A DNA stretch of 64,000 bases, taken from the NCBI RefSeq assembly GCF_004139715.1, contig NZ_CP035544.1, positions 2,359,501-2,423,500 of the forward strand. Direction: 5' to 3'. Every line of letters begins with the position of its first letter. Position 1 is the first letter of the stretch. This DNA comes from Muriicola soli. GTDB lineage: Bacteria; Bacteroidota; Bacteroidia; Flavobacteriales; Flavobacteriaceae. The translations under genes were made by a program, and so were the position numbers. The notes below the pieces were generated by a model. That model did no database searches. It saw nothing but the letters and a program-made list of their open reading frames with translations, and was not told where the DNA came from. Shown here piece after piece: positions 1-8,866 of the stretch.

Positions 1-1
1 A

Positions 2-235
2 GCAATTCGCAGGGAAATTGCTCCGGAGCGCTCCATATGGCTGCCTGCAATTCTTGCATGGCTATCAGGAATTTTTCTTGGAACACTGGATGAAGGAATC
101 CAATACTTTCTTCCTGAACGTGTTTTCGACCCTGTTGATATTGTATTTAATAGTATGGCCATTTCTATGGCAATTATCGCTACTATGCTTCTAAACTGGT
201 TAAATAAAAAGTTCACAAAACGAAAAGTTAACTAA
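2..235 (+). CDS. VanZ-like family membrane protein, C-terminal part
   Basis: The first bases hold the last 77 codons of a gene that begins before the window, read in the frame starting at base 2 and ending in TAA. The peptide has two hydrophobic stretches (about residues 12-27 and 53-66) separated by DEGIQYF and a later DPVDIVFN segment. Asp/Gln-Asp/Asn spacing of this kind at the membrane surface is typical of VanZ-like proteins. The family is small, membrane-bound and of mostly unknown function; teicoplanin resistance is known only for VanZ itself. The assignment is by motif only, and the N-terminus is not visible. Confidence 0.7.
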   Translation, partial: AIRREIAPERSIWLPAILAWLSGIFLGTLDEGIQYFLPERVFDPVDIVFNSMAISMAIIATMLLNWLNKKFTKRKVN

Positions 236-323
236 GTAAGGCCCTCATGGAAATCATCATTTTCATTTGCCCTATATTTATTGTGCAATTCTCAAGACTT
301 TATTACAACAATTAAAATATAAA

Positions 324-794
324 ATGGCTACATCTGCTTTAATCGCCAAACACATAAAGGAATTCTATTTTGGAGGAAATTGGACCGCTGTGAACCTGAA
401 AGATAGCCTTGGCGGACTCAATTGGGAGCAAGCTGCACATCGCCAGGGCGACTTACACAGCATTGCCGAACTCGTCTACCACATAAATTACTTCGTCCGA
501 GTCGTGATCCGTGTTTTGGAAGGAATTCCCCTCGAGGGTAAGGACGCAGAAAGCTTTAACTGTCCTCCGATCCAAAATGAAAACGATTGGAAAGAGCTTA
601 AAAAAAATACCTGGAAAGATGCCGAGGAATTTATCAAGCTGGTACAACAGCTCCCCGACGACCAATTATCGGCATTGCTCGCCGATGAAAAATACGGAAG
701 CTATGAGCGTAATCTGATGGGCATCATTGAACACTGCCACTACCATTTAGGGCAGATCGTACTTCTCAGAAAATTACTTAAAAAAGGGATTTGA
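324..794 (+). CDS. DinB-like putative metal-binding protein
   Basis: A 156-residue soluble protein of the DinB/YfiT four-helix-bundle type. The likely metal triad is H53 (in LVYHINYF) with H137 and H141 near the C-terminus (HCHYHLGQI), the usual one-plus-two histidine arrangement. DinB relatives include bacillithiol- and mycothiol-dependent transferases, but the substrate cannot be told from the sequence. The start at MATSALIAK was chosen over an upstream in-frame codon at 267 because family similarity begins there. It follows the VanZ-like gene by 88 bases on the same strand. Confidence 0.8.
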   Translation: MATSALIAKHIKEFYFGGNWTAVNLKDSLGGLNWEQAAHRQGDLHSIAELVYHINYFVRVVIRVLEGIPLEGKDAESFNCPPIQNENDWKELKKNTWKDAEEFIKLVQQLPDDQLSALLADEKYGSYERNLMGIIEHCHYHLGQIVLLRKLLKKGI

Positions 795-878
795 TCAAAA
801 ATCATTACATTTAAAATGATAAAAATCAGCCTAATACGCTTCGCAGTATTTTTTGAATAACCTTAAAACCAAAAAACC

Positions 879-1301
879 ATGAATCCTATTTTCCGAAATA
901 TCCTGGCAGTTATCGCAGGCCTTGTGCTGGGCAGTGCTGTAAACATGCTCTTCATTTCGCTAAACGGACGCGTAATTACCCTGCCTGAAGGTGCTGATGT
1001 CAGCACTATGGAAGGCCTGAAGGAGAGTATGTCCCTCTTTGAACCCAAACACTTTATTTTTCCCTTTTTAGCCCATGCCATTGGCACATTAATAGGCGCT
1101 TATTTTGCTGCGAAAATTGCGGCTACAAGAAAAATGATGTTTGCCATGATAGTGGGTATTGGTTTCCTGATTGGCGGAATTATAAACGTAATCAACCTTC
1201 CGGCTCCTGCATGGTTCTCAACCCTTGACCTGATTGCGGCATATATCCCAATGGGATGGTTAGGGGGGCGATTGGGAACCAAACATTCTAAAAAGAACTA
1301 A
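879..1301 (+). CDS. Hypothetical four-helix membrane protein
   Basis: A 140-residue protein with about four hydrophobic helices (roughly residues 7-27, 63-82, 85-107 and 116-133), a short polar loop after the first helix and a basic tail (TKHSKKN). I do not recognise a named family; similar small, glycine-rich membrane proteins are common in Flavobacteriaceae. It contains an intact run of six G at 1263-1268 that keeps the frame open, a useful control for the homopolymer frameshifts elsewhere. Function unknown. Confidence 0.7.
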   Translation: MNPIFRNILAVIAGLVLGSAVNMLFISLNGRVITLPEGADVSTMEGLKESMSLFEPKHFIFPFLAHAIGTLIGAYFAAKIAATRKMMFAMIVGIGFLIGGIINVINLPAPAWFSTLDLIAAYIPMGWLGGRLGTKHSKKN

Positions 1302-1424
1302 GAAAAGTTAAATCTTTGTTTTTGTTCCAGCCTTGCAAATACATTGACCCGGCCTTCATTTAGCTCATTTAAAATTTTCACGGTTCTCAAAAGCATATTT
1401 TAAAAACCTTAAACCAACCATATC

Positions 1425-2171
1425 ATGTCTGAACAAAAAAAATCCAGGACACCCTGGGATATCATTCAATCGTCCATCCTGCTCCTTACCCCCGTTCTTG
1501 TTGCCGTAATGGGGTACTTTTTTAACAAAAGTCTTACTGAAATTGAAAGTCAGATTGCCAACGTAACTGCCATGAAACCTTTTATGGAAATGATTGCTGA
1601 TCCTGATATTACTACCTCCAAAATGGGAGCTTATGCCATCTACATGCTCAAAAAAGATGATGATCCTCAAATTGCGGCTCAGATGATCTTAGCCCCGGGA
1701 AAACAACATTTACTGGATGTACTTGTGGATATAGGAAATCGGGATACAGCCATTAAGAGTGTAGTAAATCACGTACTTGATAATCTCGATCTGTCCTCAG
1801 GAGATACAAGTCAGTTATCTGATATCCAAAAAAATGCTCTTAGTATTATCGACAAAATTGACAAGCAGACGGCCAGCGAACTAATCGATACTGATGAAGG
1901 AGAACCTTCGGCTACGGACTGGTTATATCTGGGGAATTTTTCACCAGGACAAAAAAATGACCGTATTATCAGTGAACGGCCCCAAAAAGGCCAGGATTAT
2001 ATCCTCATTAAAGACGCCAATGTCCGCGCAGATAAACCGAGAAAAGAAAATGGATACAAGCTACCGTCATTTGTTAGAGTAGCAAAAAAGGGGAGTACGA
2101 TTAACATCGACACACTAACTATTGACAAAAAAGGACATAACTGGGCCAGAGTACGGTTTCTCGATGAATAA
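1425..2171 (+). CDS. Membrane-anchored protein of unknown function, possible SH3-like C-terminus
   Basis: A 248-residue protein. A basic N-terminus is followed by one clear membrane segment (about residues 15-32). A helical region of about residues 40-150 follows, with DPDITTSKMGAYAIYML resembling a HEAT/armadillo-type helical repeat. The last 60 residues alternate hydrophobic and polar residues and end in GHNWARVRFLDE, which recalls SH3-like domains. No catalytic motif is visible. Topology suggests one membrane anchor with a soluble body. I do not recognise the family; the domain guesses are inference. Confidence 0.65.
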   Translation: MSEQKKSRTPWDIIQSSILLLTPVLVAVMGYFFNKSLTEIESQIANVTAMKPFMEMIADPDITTSKMGAYAIYMLKKDDDPQIAAQMILAPGKQHLLDVLVDIGNRDTAIKSVVNHVLDNLDLSSGDTSQLSDIQKNALSIIDKIDKQTASELIDTDEGEPSATDWLYLGNFSPGQKNDRIISERPQKGQDYILIKDANVRADKPRKENGYKLPSFVRVAKKGSTINIDTLTIDKKGHNWARVRFLDE

Positions 2172-2193
2172 AATAGAATTCGAAAGTGTTTTT

Positions 2194-2236
2194 AGTACCT
2201 TTAAGGAGCTGTAGGTACTTCCGGGAGAGCTCCCGG
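2194..2236 (+). other. Two tandem hairpins before a small membrane-protein gene
   Basis: The first hairpin pairs AGTACCT (2194-2200) with AGGTACT (2213-2219) around a 12-base loop. The second pairs CCGGGAG (2221-2227) with CTCCCGG (2230-2236) around a two-base loop and is very GC-rich for this genome. No T-run follows on the plus strand, so a classic intrinsic terminator is unlikely. They lie 22 bases after the preceding stop and 23 bases before the next start, so they could act as a transcript-end or leader structure. Confidence 0.5.
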
Positions 2237-2259
2237 GAGACCCTTAAAACCAACTTACT

Positions 2260-2427
2260 ATGAAAAAGGTCTTGATCCTGAATGCACTTATCTGGGCAGG
2301 TGTTATCCTGATTGCCTCCTCGCTTGTGGGGGACCATCCTCAATATCAAATCCTTATCGGCGTATTAGCTGTTGGATTCACTCTTCAGAACGGCTTTACT
2401 TATGCCTTTCTAAAAGATAAAGACTGA
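2260..2427 (+). CDS. Small 55-residue membrane protein
   Basis: A short frame of 55 codons from ATG to TGA. It encodes a basic start (MKK), a hydrophobic helix (about residues 4-22), a short polar turn (GDHPQY) and a second helix (about residues 29-46), ending in charged KDKD. Two helices with polar ends and ordinary codon use make it credible as a real gene. It sits between the unknown membrane protein and the GH2 glycosidase on the same strand, 23 bases after a pair of hairpins. Function unknown. Confidence 0.6.
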   Translation: MKKVLILNALIWAGVILIASSLVGDHPQYQILIGVLAVGFTLQNGFTYAFLKDKD

Positions 2428-2452
2428 GAATTAGTGATATTTCTACACCCCT

Positions 2453-4284
2453 ATGAAGTTTTTAAGCTACTTACTTGGTCCTATTCTGTTCCTTGTCTTC
2501 TCAATATCCACATCCGCCCAGCAAGCGGAAATTATAAACGCCTTCGTTAGGCCACATACTTCCCTTAATGGTTCCTGGAAATATATTGTGGATCCCTATG
2601 AAAATGGATTTTACAACTATCGTCTCGATGCCTTTGAGGACCAGGAAGACCCGGGGAAGAATGCTTTTTTTACCAACTCCAAACCCACTGATCCCTCTGA
2701 ACTAATTGAGTACGATTTTGACCTTAGCGATAGCCTTCAGGTTCCCGGTGACTGGAATTCCCAAAAAGAAAAACTATTCTATTACGAAGGTTCTTTGTGG
2801 TATAAGAAGTCTTTTGATTATAAGCCTAAGGACCCGTCGAACCGGATCTTTGTCCATTTTGGGGCTTCTAATTACAAGTCGGATATCTACCTGAACGGGG
2901 AGAAATTGGGACAACATGTAGGCGGATTCACTCCCTTCTCATTTGAAATAACCCAATCCCTGAAAACAAGGGATAACTTTCTGATCCTGAAAGTGGATAA
3001 TAAAAGAATTAAGGAGGGAGTACCCACCCTGAATACGGATTGGTGGAATTACGGAGGACTTACCAGGGATGTCAAACTTATTGAGACCCCCGACACCTTT
3101 GTTTATGATTATTTTCTTTACCTCAATCCAATTGATCCCAATCAGATCCTGGGCTTTGTAAAGCTGAAGGGGAGCCAAAAATCTGAACGAGATGTTCAAT
3201 TGAATATTCCGGACCTAGCCGTGTCACTAAGGTTGAAGACAGATAAGGAAGGGCATGCAGAAATTGACTTCTCTGCCAACCAGATTAGATATTGGTCTCC
3301 TGAGGATCCTTATCTATACGGGTTAGAAATATCATCGGGAGAAGACCAGATTACAGATCAGATCGGATTCAGAACGATCAGGACCAGGGGAACTGAAATT
3401 TTACTGAATGATAAAGCCGTATTCTTAAAAGGAATTTCCATACATGAAGAAAAGCCGCTGCAGGGAGGCAGGGGCAACAGCCTTGATGACGCAAGGCAGC
3501 TCCTTTCATGGGCCCGGGAAATGGGATGTAATTTTGTTCGCTTAGCGCACTATCCCCATAATGAACATATGGTGAGATTGGCCGATGAGATGGGGTTTTT
3601 GGTGTGGGAAGAAAATCCGGTCTACTGGACGATCTCATGGGATAATCCAAATACGTATGCCAATGCCGCTCAACAACTCACCGAGCTTATCACCAGGGAT
3701 AAGAACAGAGCTTCAGTCATTATCTGGTCTATGGCAAACGAGACGCCCTCAAGTGATTCCAGGAATGACTTCCTTACTAATCTTTCAGTATTGGCCCGGG
3801 AAAAAGACCCTTCCCGACTCATAAGTGCAGCGCTTGAGCAAGGCCGGGTGAATAACAATCCGTTAATACGTACTATTGATGATCCCTTTGCCTCTGTCGT
3901 AGATATTCTCAGTTTTAATCAATACATCGGTTGGTACGAGGGGCTTCCCGATAAACTGGCAAAAATAAGTTGGAGAATAGAACACGATAAACCTGTTTTG
4001 ATCTCGGAATTCGGAGCTGGGGCCAAATACGGCCTGCACGGAGATAAATTAACGCGATGGACTGAAGAATACCAGGAATTTCTCTATGAAGAGACTTTAA
4101 AAATGCTTGAGGCCATCCCCCAACTTCAGGGCATGTCTCCGTGGATACTTGTCGATTTCAGATCCCCCGGAGGGTTCTTCCGGGAATACAGGATAGATGG
4201 AATAGAAAAGGCTTAATTTCAGAGAAAGGAAATAAGAAAAAGGCTTTTTACACCCTTCAAAAATACTACCATTCCAAAGACTAA
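2453..4284 (+). CDS. GH2 beta-glucuronidase/beta-galactosidase-like glycosidase, frame broken near C-terminus
   Basis: A secreted glycoside hydrolase family 2 enzyme that would cleave terminal beta-linked sugars. A signal peptide (about 1-23) is followed by the GH2 sugar-binding jelly roll (about 85-215), the Ig-like domain (about 215-315) and the TIM barrel with NFVRLAHYPH. The predicted acid/base is E430 (in MANET) and the nucleophile E519 (in LISEFGA). As written the frame stops at 4216 after 587 residues with an unrelated tail. Adding one C to the five-C run at 4164-4168 restores SPRRVLPGIQDRWNRKGLIS and the family C-terminus, ending at 4284 (610 residues). The substrate (glucuronide, galactoside or algal polysaccharide) is not determined. 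Confidence 0.85.
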
Positions 4285-4288
4285 GACC

Positions 4289-4675
4289 TTGATACTCCTC
4301 TCGCAAATTCTGGTAGTTTTCTTCGGGATTTTTTTGATTACGGTAGGTTTTCTGATGTTGCTTACCCCAAACCGGATTTGGAGGATTTTAAATAAAGCGG
4401 CCAGCACCCCTCTGATCCACTTTGGTGAATTGTCTTTGCGAATGATTCCGGCTGCAGGATTGATCATCTATGCCCCTCATTCAACATTTCCCGATATTCT
4501 CCAGATCCTTGGCTGGTTTATGCTGGCAACATCAATAATCCTTATGCTTTTACCCAGAGCCTGGCATTATGCATACGCTCAAAAGTGCGCAAATATGCTG
4601 TCACCCTATACCATCAGGCTTATCGCCCCACTCTCTTTTGCATTTGGCGGTTTTGTTCTCTTTGCCTGCTTATAA
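4289..4675 (+). CDS. Hypothetical four-helix membrane protein
   Basis: A protein of up to 128 residues with about four hydrophobic helices (roughly 3-24, 50-62, 68-88 and 108-127). The longest version starts at a TTG four bases after the restored GH2 stop; the first ATG is at 4355. The start is therefore uncertain. Close spacing suggests co-transcription with the glycosidase. It converges with acs, leaving 15 bases between the two stop codons. I do not recognise the family. Confidence 0.6.
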   Translation: MILLSQILVVFFGIFLITVGFLMLLTPNRIWRILNKAASTPLIHFGELSLRMIPAAGLIIYAPHSTFPDILQILGWFMLATSIILMLLPRAWHYAYAQKCANMLSPYTIRLIAPLSFAFGGFVLFACL

Positions 4676-4690
4676 TCTATTTGGAATTAA

Positions 4691-6598
4691 TCATTGTGCA
4701 TCCTCAATGATGGCTTCCACCACCTCAGGATTCAACAAGGTACTTATGTCGCCCAGATTGGAGGTATCCCCGGAAGCAATTTTACGTAAAATACGCCGCA
4801 TAATCTTCCCGCTTCGTGTCTTGGGCAAGCCGGGAACAAACTGAATTTTATCGAGCTTTGCAATGGGACCGATATGCTCTGTGATCTGCTGATTGATTTC
4901 CTTCCGAAGGTTCTCCTGTTTTCTGGATTCCCCTATCTCTTTAAGTATTACAAAACCATAGAGGGCGTTGCCCTTAATATCGTGGGGGAAACCCACAATG
5001 GCCGATTCGGCAACCGCAGGATGTTCATTGATGGCATCTTCAATGGGAGCTGTCCCAAGATTATGTCCAGACACGATGATCACATCGTCTACCCTGCCGG
5101 TTATCCTGTAATAACCTACGGCATCTCTTTTGGCTCCGTCTCCGGTAAAATACTTGTTATCATAGGCAGAAAAATAGGTGTCGAAGTACCGTTTATGATC
5201 TCCCCAAATAGTTCGGGCCATTGAGGGCCAGGGAAACTTGATACACAGTCGGCCTTCTACCTGATTTCCCTTTAATTCCTCACCTTTCTCATCCATCAAA
5301 GCCAGCTGAACCCCTATAAATGGCAGGGTAGCAAAGGTGGGCGTAGTTGGCGTTACGTATGGAATGGGAGAAATCATTATCCCGCCGGTTTCTGTTTGCC
5401 ACCAGGTATCAACAATCGGACTTTTATGTTTTCCGATGTTATTGTTATACCAATGCCAGGCCTCTTCGTTGATTGGCTCACCTACTGTCCCAAGTACCTT
5501 TAGCGAACTGAGGTCGTGTTTGTCTACATAGTCGAGACTCTCTTTTGCAAGTGCCCTTATGGCTGTAGGGGCCGTATAAAACTGGTTTACTTTGTGTTTT
5601 TCCACAATCTGCCAGAATCGGCCATAGTGCGGATAGGTAGGCACCCCTTCAAACATTACCGTAGTTGCCCCATTCGCCAATGGGCCGTAGACGATATAAG
5701 AATGTCCTGTAATCCAACCAATATCTGCGGTGCACCAGTACACGTCATTTTCCTGATACTTAAAAATATTCTTAAACGTATAGGCTGTATAGACCATATA
5801 TCCAGCACTACTATGTACCATGCCTTTAGGTTTTCCTGTGGATCCGGAAGTATAAAGAATAAACAAGGGATCTTCCGCGTCCATCACTTCGGCGGTATAG
5901 GTGGCCTTGGCTTTATCCAACAAAGGCTGCAACCATTGATCCCTGCCCTGTTTCATTTTTACTTCTGAATTGATTCGCTTCGCCACAAGAACCGAGTGCA
6001 CACCCTTACATTCTTCCAAAGCTAAATCCACAATACCCTTGAGGTCTATGGTCTTGGATCCCCTGAAAGAACCATCAGACGTAATGACCATTTTACAATC
6101 ACTGTCGTTGATCCTGGTGGAAAGTGCCTGAGCCGAAAATCCGGCAAATACTACGGAATGCACGGCTCCTATCCTTGCACACGCAAGGACCGAAACGGCT
6201 AGTTCCGGGATCATAGGCAAATATATACATACTCTGTCCCCTTTCTTTACCCCTTTATCCTTAAGGACATTGGCCATTTTACAAACCCTGCTATAAAGCT
6301 CGTTGTAAGTGATATGTTGGGCTTTTTCCTTAGGGTCATTCGGCTCAAACAAAATGGCCGTCTTATCTCCCCTGATATGGAGGTGCCTGTCAATACAATT
6401 CTCGGTAATATTCAACTTAGCATTTTCGAACCATGTGACTTCGGGTTTGGAAAAATCCCATTGTAATACTTTCGTCCAGCGTTTCCTCCAGACAAAGTGT
6501 TCTTCTGCTATCTCTTCCCAAAATGTTTCAGGCTCACGAACAGATTTTCGATAGAGCTGAAAATACTCTTCCAGATTTTTAATGCTATAATTACTCAT
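4691..6598 (-). CDS. acs: Acetyl-CoA synthetase (AMP-forming)
   Basis: A 635-residue enzyme of normal length that activates acetate to acetyl-CoA through acetyl-AMP. It shows the adenylate-forming motif YTSGSTGKPKG (about residue 255), a WWQTETGG motif and the C-terminal PKTRSGKIMRR segment. K598 in that segment matches the lysine whose acetylation inactivates Acs in other bacteria. It is the last gene of a minus-strand operon, 10 bases after the sodium:acetate symporter, so uptake and activation of acetate are encoded together. Confidence 0.96.
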   Translation of the reverse strand: MSNYSIKNLEEYFQLYRKSVREPETFWEEIAEEHFVWRKRWTKVLQWDFSKPEVTWFENAKLNITENCIDRHLHIRGDKTAILFEPNDPKEKAQHITYNELYSRVCKMANVLKDKGVKKGDRVCIYLPMIPELAVSVLACARIGAVHSVVFAGFSAQALSTRINDSDCKMVITSDGSFRGSKTIDLKGIVDLALEECKGVHSVLVAKRINSEVKMKQGRDQWLQPLLDKAKATYTAEVMDAEDPLFILYTSGSTGKPKGMVHSSAGYMVYTAYTFKNIFKYQENDVYWCTADIGWITGHSYIVYGPLANGATTVMFEGVPTYPHYGRFWQIVEKHKVNQFYTAPTAIRALAKESLDYVDKHDLSSLKVLGTVGEPINEEAWHWYNNNIGKHKSPIVDTWWQTETGGIMISPIPYVTPTTPTFATLPFIGVQLALMDEKGEELKGNQVEGRLCIKFPWPSMARTIWGDHKRYFDTYFSAYDNKYFTGDGAKRDAVGYYRITGRVDDVIIVSGHNLGTAPIEDAINEHPAVAESAIVGFPHDIKGNALYGFVILKEIGESRKQENLRKEINQQITEHIGPIAKLDKIQFVPGLPKTRSGKIMRRILRKIASGDTSNLGDISTLLNPEVVEAIIEDAQ

Positions 6599-6608
6599 AG
6601 TCTTCTAT

Positions 6609-8294
6609 TTAATTTGATCTCCCTCCCCCTTTTGGCAAACGGATGTTTTCAACTATTTCCTGTACCTCAATCGGAGGATCCTCGAAGAAAGCAGAGACAG
6701 AGAGGGATACTATAAAATTAAGCAACATCGCCACAGTTCCAAAACCTTCAGGAGAAATTCCGAACCACCAGTCAGATGAATTGCCGCCGCCAAACATATC
6801 AAACTTAAATCTCAGCATATAGTACAGCATAATGGCTATCCCTGCAACCATTCCGGCAGTAGCTCCTTCCTTGTTCATTTTTTTATAAAAAATTCCCAGT
6901 ATGATTGCGGGAAAGAAAGAAGCTGCTGCGAGCCCGAAGGCTAATGCCACAGTAGCGGCTACAAAATCGGGTGGATTAATACCAAAGTATCCTGCTATAC
7001 ATACCGCTATAACGGCAGAAATCCTTGCCAGAACAAGTTCGTATTTATCAGAAATATCTGGCTTCCATTGCTTTTTAATAAGATCATGGGAAATAGCCGT
7101 GGAAATAACCAGTAACAGGCCTGCAGCAGTTGAGAGTGCTGCTGCGAGTCCGCCGGCCGCAACCAGGGCGATCACCCAATTGGGCAGATTGGCTATTTCG
7201 GGATTTGCCAGGACCGTAATATCAGGGTCTACTGTAAGCTCATTCTTATCAGGATCTCCCACATACTGTATTCGTCCGTCCTGATTTTTATCATCAAAGA
7301 CAATTAAGCCTGTGGTTTCCCATTTCCGAAACCATTCCGGCATTTCATCGTACGGTTGGTCACTAACGGTTTCTATGAGATTCGTTCGCGCAAAAACTGC
7401 GACCGCCGGAGCTGTTGTATATAGAATAGCGATAAAAAGCAGGGCATAGCCTGCTGATTTCCTGGCATCCCGAACATTGGGAACGGTAAAAAAGCGTACG
7501 ATCACGTGGGGTAAACCCGCGGTTCCTACCATCAGAGCAGCGGTGATACAAAAAATGTCTATTGTCGATTTGGAGCCATCCGTATATGCGGTAAAACCAA
7601 GGGCTTCGGAGAGGCCATCCAATTTATCCAGAAGGGAAATTTCTTCTCCCAATACCTGGGCACCCATTCCCAATTGTGGGACGGGATTTCCCGTCATTTG
7701 AATGGAAATAAAAATTGCAGGAACCATGAAGGCAAAGATCAGAACGCAATATTGTGCTACCTGCGTATACGTAATCCCCTTCATTCCCCCGAGTACCGCA
7801 TAAAACAAAACGATGATCATCCCTATGATCACCCCGGTATTTATAGGTACTTCAAGGAATCGGGAAAATACCAGTCCAACTCCTCTCATCTGTCCTGCTA
7901 CGTATGTAAAGGAAACCAGGAGGGCACAAATAACAGCAACTGTTCTTGTTATATTAGAATAGTAGCGATCCCCTATAAAGTCGGGTACCGTAAATTTTCC
8001 AAATTTTCTCAGGTAAGGAGCGAGAAGAAGGGCGAGTAGAACGTATCCTCCCGTCCAGCCCATCAAATAAACGGACCCGTCGTAGCCGGTGAAAGACAGC
8101 AGGCCGGCCATCCCTAAAAAGGAGGCTGCAGACATCCAATCGGCTGCCGTTGCTAAACCGTTAGCCAGCGCTGGCACATGACCCCCGGCGATATAAAAGT
8201 CGCTGGTAGAAGCAGCCCTCGACCAGATTGCGATCCCGATATAAAGCGAAAATGAAATGACGACCAGAAGGAGCGTCCAACTCTGTACGTCCAT
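6609..8294 (-). CDS. Sodium:solute symporter, acetate permease type
   Basis: A 561-residue SSSF-family symporter with about 13 membrane helices, of the ActP/VC_2705 type. GQMRGVG and the N-terminal SDFYIAGG and ATAADWMSAASFLG segments are typical of acetate permeases. A long soluble insertion at about residues 305-370 contains an EF-hand-like loop (D335, N337, D339, G340, I342). The gene lies between a DUF4212 protein and acs, which supports acetate or a similar carboxylate as substrate. Spacing is 22 bases upstream and 10 bases downstream. Confidence 0.9.
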   Translation of the reverse strand: MDVQSWTLLLVVISFSLYIGIAIWSRAASTSDFYIAGGHVPALANGLATAADWMSAASFLGMAGLLSFTGYDGSVYLMGWTGGYVLLALLLAPYLRKFGKFTVPDFIGDRYYSNITRTVAVICALLVSFTYVAGQMRGVGLVFSRFLEVPINTGVIIGMIIVLFYAVLGGMKGITYTQVAQYCVLIFAFMVPAIFISIQMTGNPVPQLGMGAQVLGEEISLLDKLDGLSEALGFTAYTDGSKSTIDIFCITAALMVGTAGLPHVIVRFFTVPNVRDARKSAGYALLFIAILYTTAPAVAVFARTNLIETVSDQPYDEMPEWFRKWETTGLIVFDDKNQDGRIQYVGDPDKNELTVDPDITVLANPEIANLPNWVIALVAAGGLAAALSTAAGLLLVISTAISHDLIKKQWKPDISDKYELVLARISAVIAVCIAGYFGINPPDFVAATVALAFGLAAASFFPAIILGIFYKKMNKEGATAGMVAGIAIMLYYMLRFKFDMFGGGNSSDWWFGISPEGFGTVAMLLNFIVSLSVSAFFEDPPIEVQEIVENIRLPKGGGRSN

Positions 8295-8316
8295 ACTTTA
8301 ATTTAATTTAAGGGTC

Positions 8317-8580
8317 TCATTTGTCATTATATCCGTATTTCTTATCGAGCTTATTCATAAGGATAACATATACAAAAATGAGGAGCACGAAGACATAGAT
8401 TGCGCCTTGCTGTGCAAACCAGAAACCAAGGCCAAAACCGCCTATTTTAAATGTATTGAGGAAGTCCTTGAAGAGAATTCCCGCTCCAAAAGACACAACA
8501 AACCAAACAGAGAGTAATATCAATAGATATTTCAGGTTCTCTTTCCAGTATGCTTTTGCCTTCTGCTGAGGGTTTTCCAT
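8317..8580 (-). CDS. DUF4212 protein, small subunit of sodium:solute symporter
   Basis: An 87-residue protein with two membrane helices (about 18-38 and 50-74) and a charged C-terminus (MNKLDKKYGYNDK). The layout matches DUF4212, a small protein nearly always encoded just before VC_2705-type symporters and thought to be their partner subunit. It is the first gene of the acetate operon on the minus strand, with the symporter 22 bases on. Confidence 0.88.
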   Translation of the reverse strand: MENPQQKAKAYWKENLKYLLILLSVWFVVSFGAGILFKDFLNTFKIGGFGLGFWFAQQGAIYVFVLLIFVYVILMNKLDKKYGYNDK

Positions 8581-8675
8581 GGTCGTATTCTATTCTGGAC
8601 AAGGAACAAAATACTAAATAAAAAGGGATTAGAAGATGTGATCAGCAGCTAAACTTGTTCGATACCTGAGGTAAC

Positions 8676-8858
8676 CTACTGGCCCAGGGGAATCGCTTGA
8701 AATTCCTGTATTTCGTCTGCCGTACATCTAAGGCTTATTTCAATAGGGTTGCAGCAGACTTCACAGTCCTCAACATAAGTCTGGGAGGTTACAGAAGTAT
8801 CGAGCAACATAGAAATCTCCTCCCAGCAGTATGGACATTGAAAGAAGTGCTCAAGCAT
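8676..8858 (-). CDS. CPXCG motif-containing cysteine-rich protein
   Basis: A 60-residue protein with two cysteine knuckles: CPYC at residues 8-11 and CEVCC at 32-36, with C45 beyond. This matches the CPXCG family of small presumed zinc-binding proteins, though the fifth position of the first motif is Trp here rather than Gly. Function is unknown. It follows the efflux operon by eight bases on the minus strand and may be co-transcribed with it. Confidence 0.8.
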   Translation of the reverse strand: MLEHFFQCPYCWEEISMLLDTSVTSQTYVEDCEVCCNPIEISLRCTADEIQEFQAIPLGQ

Positions 8859-8866
8859 AATTCCAA

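Noticed and set aside
2221-2236. GC-rich hairpin considered as an intrinsic terminator
   Set aside because: No T-run follows on either strand within a few bases, so it is listed only as a structured element.
4691-6598. Several open frames opposite acs and other long genes
   Set aside because: They lack family similarity and follow the codon pattern of the real gene on the other strand; similar opposite-strand frames occur over topA, groEL and the RND gene.
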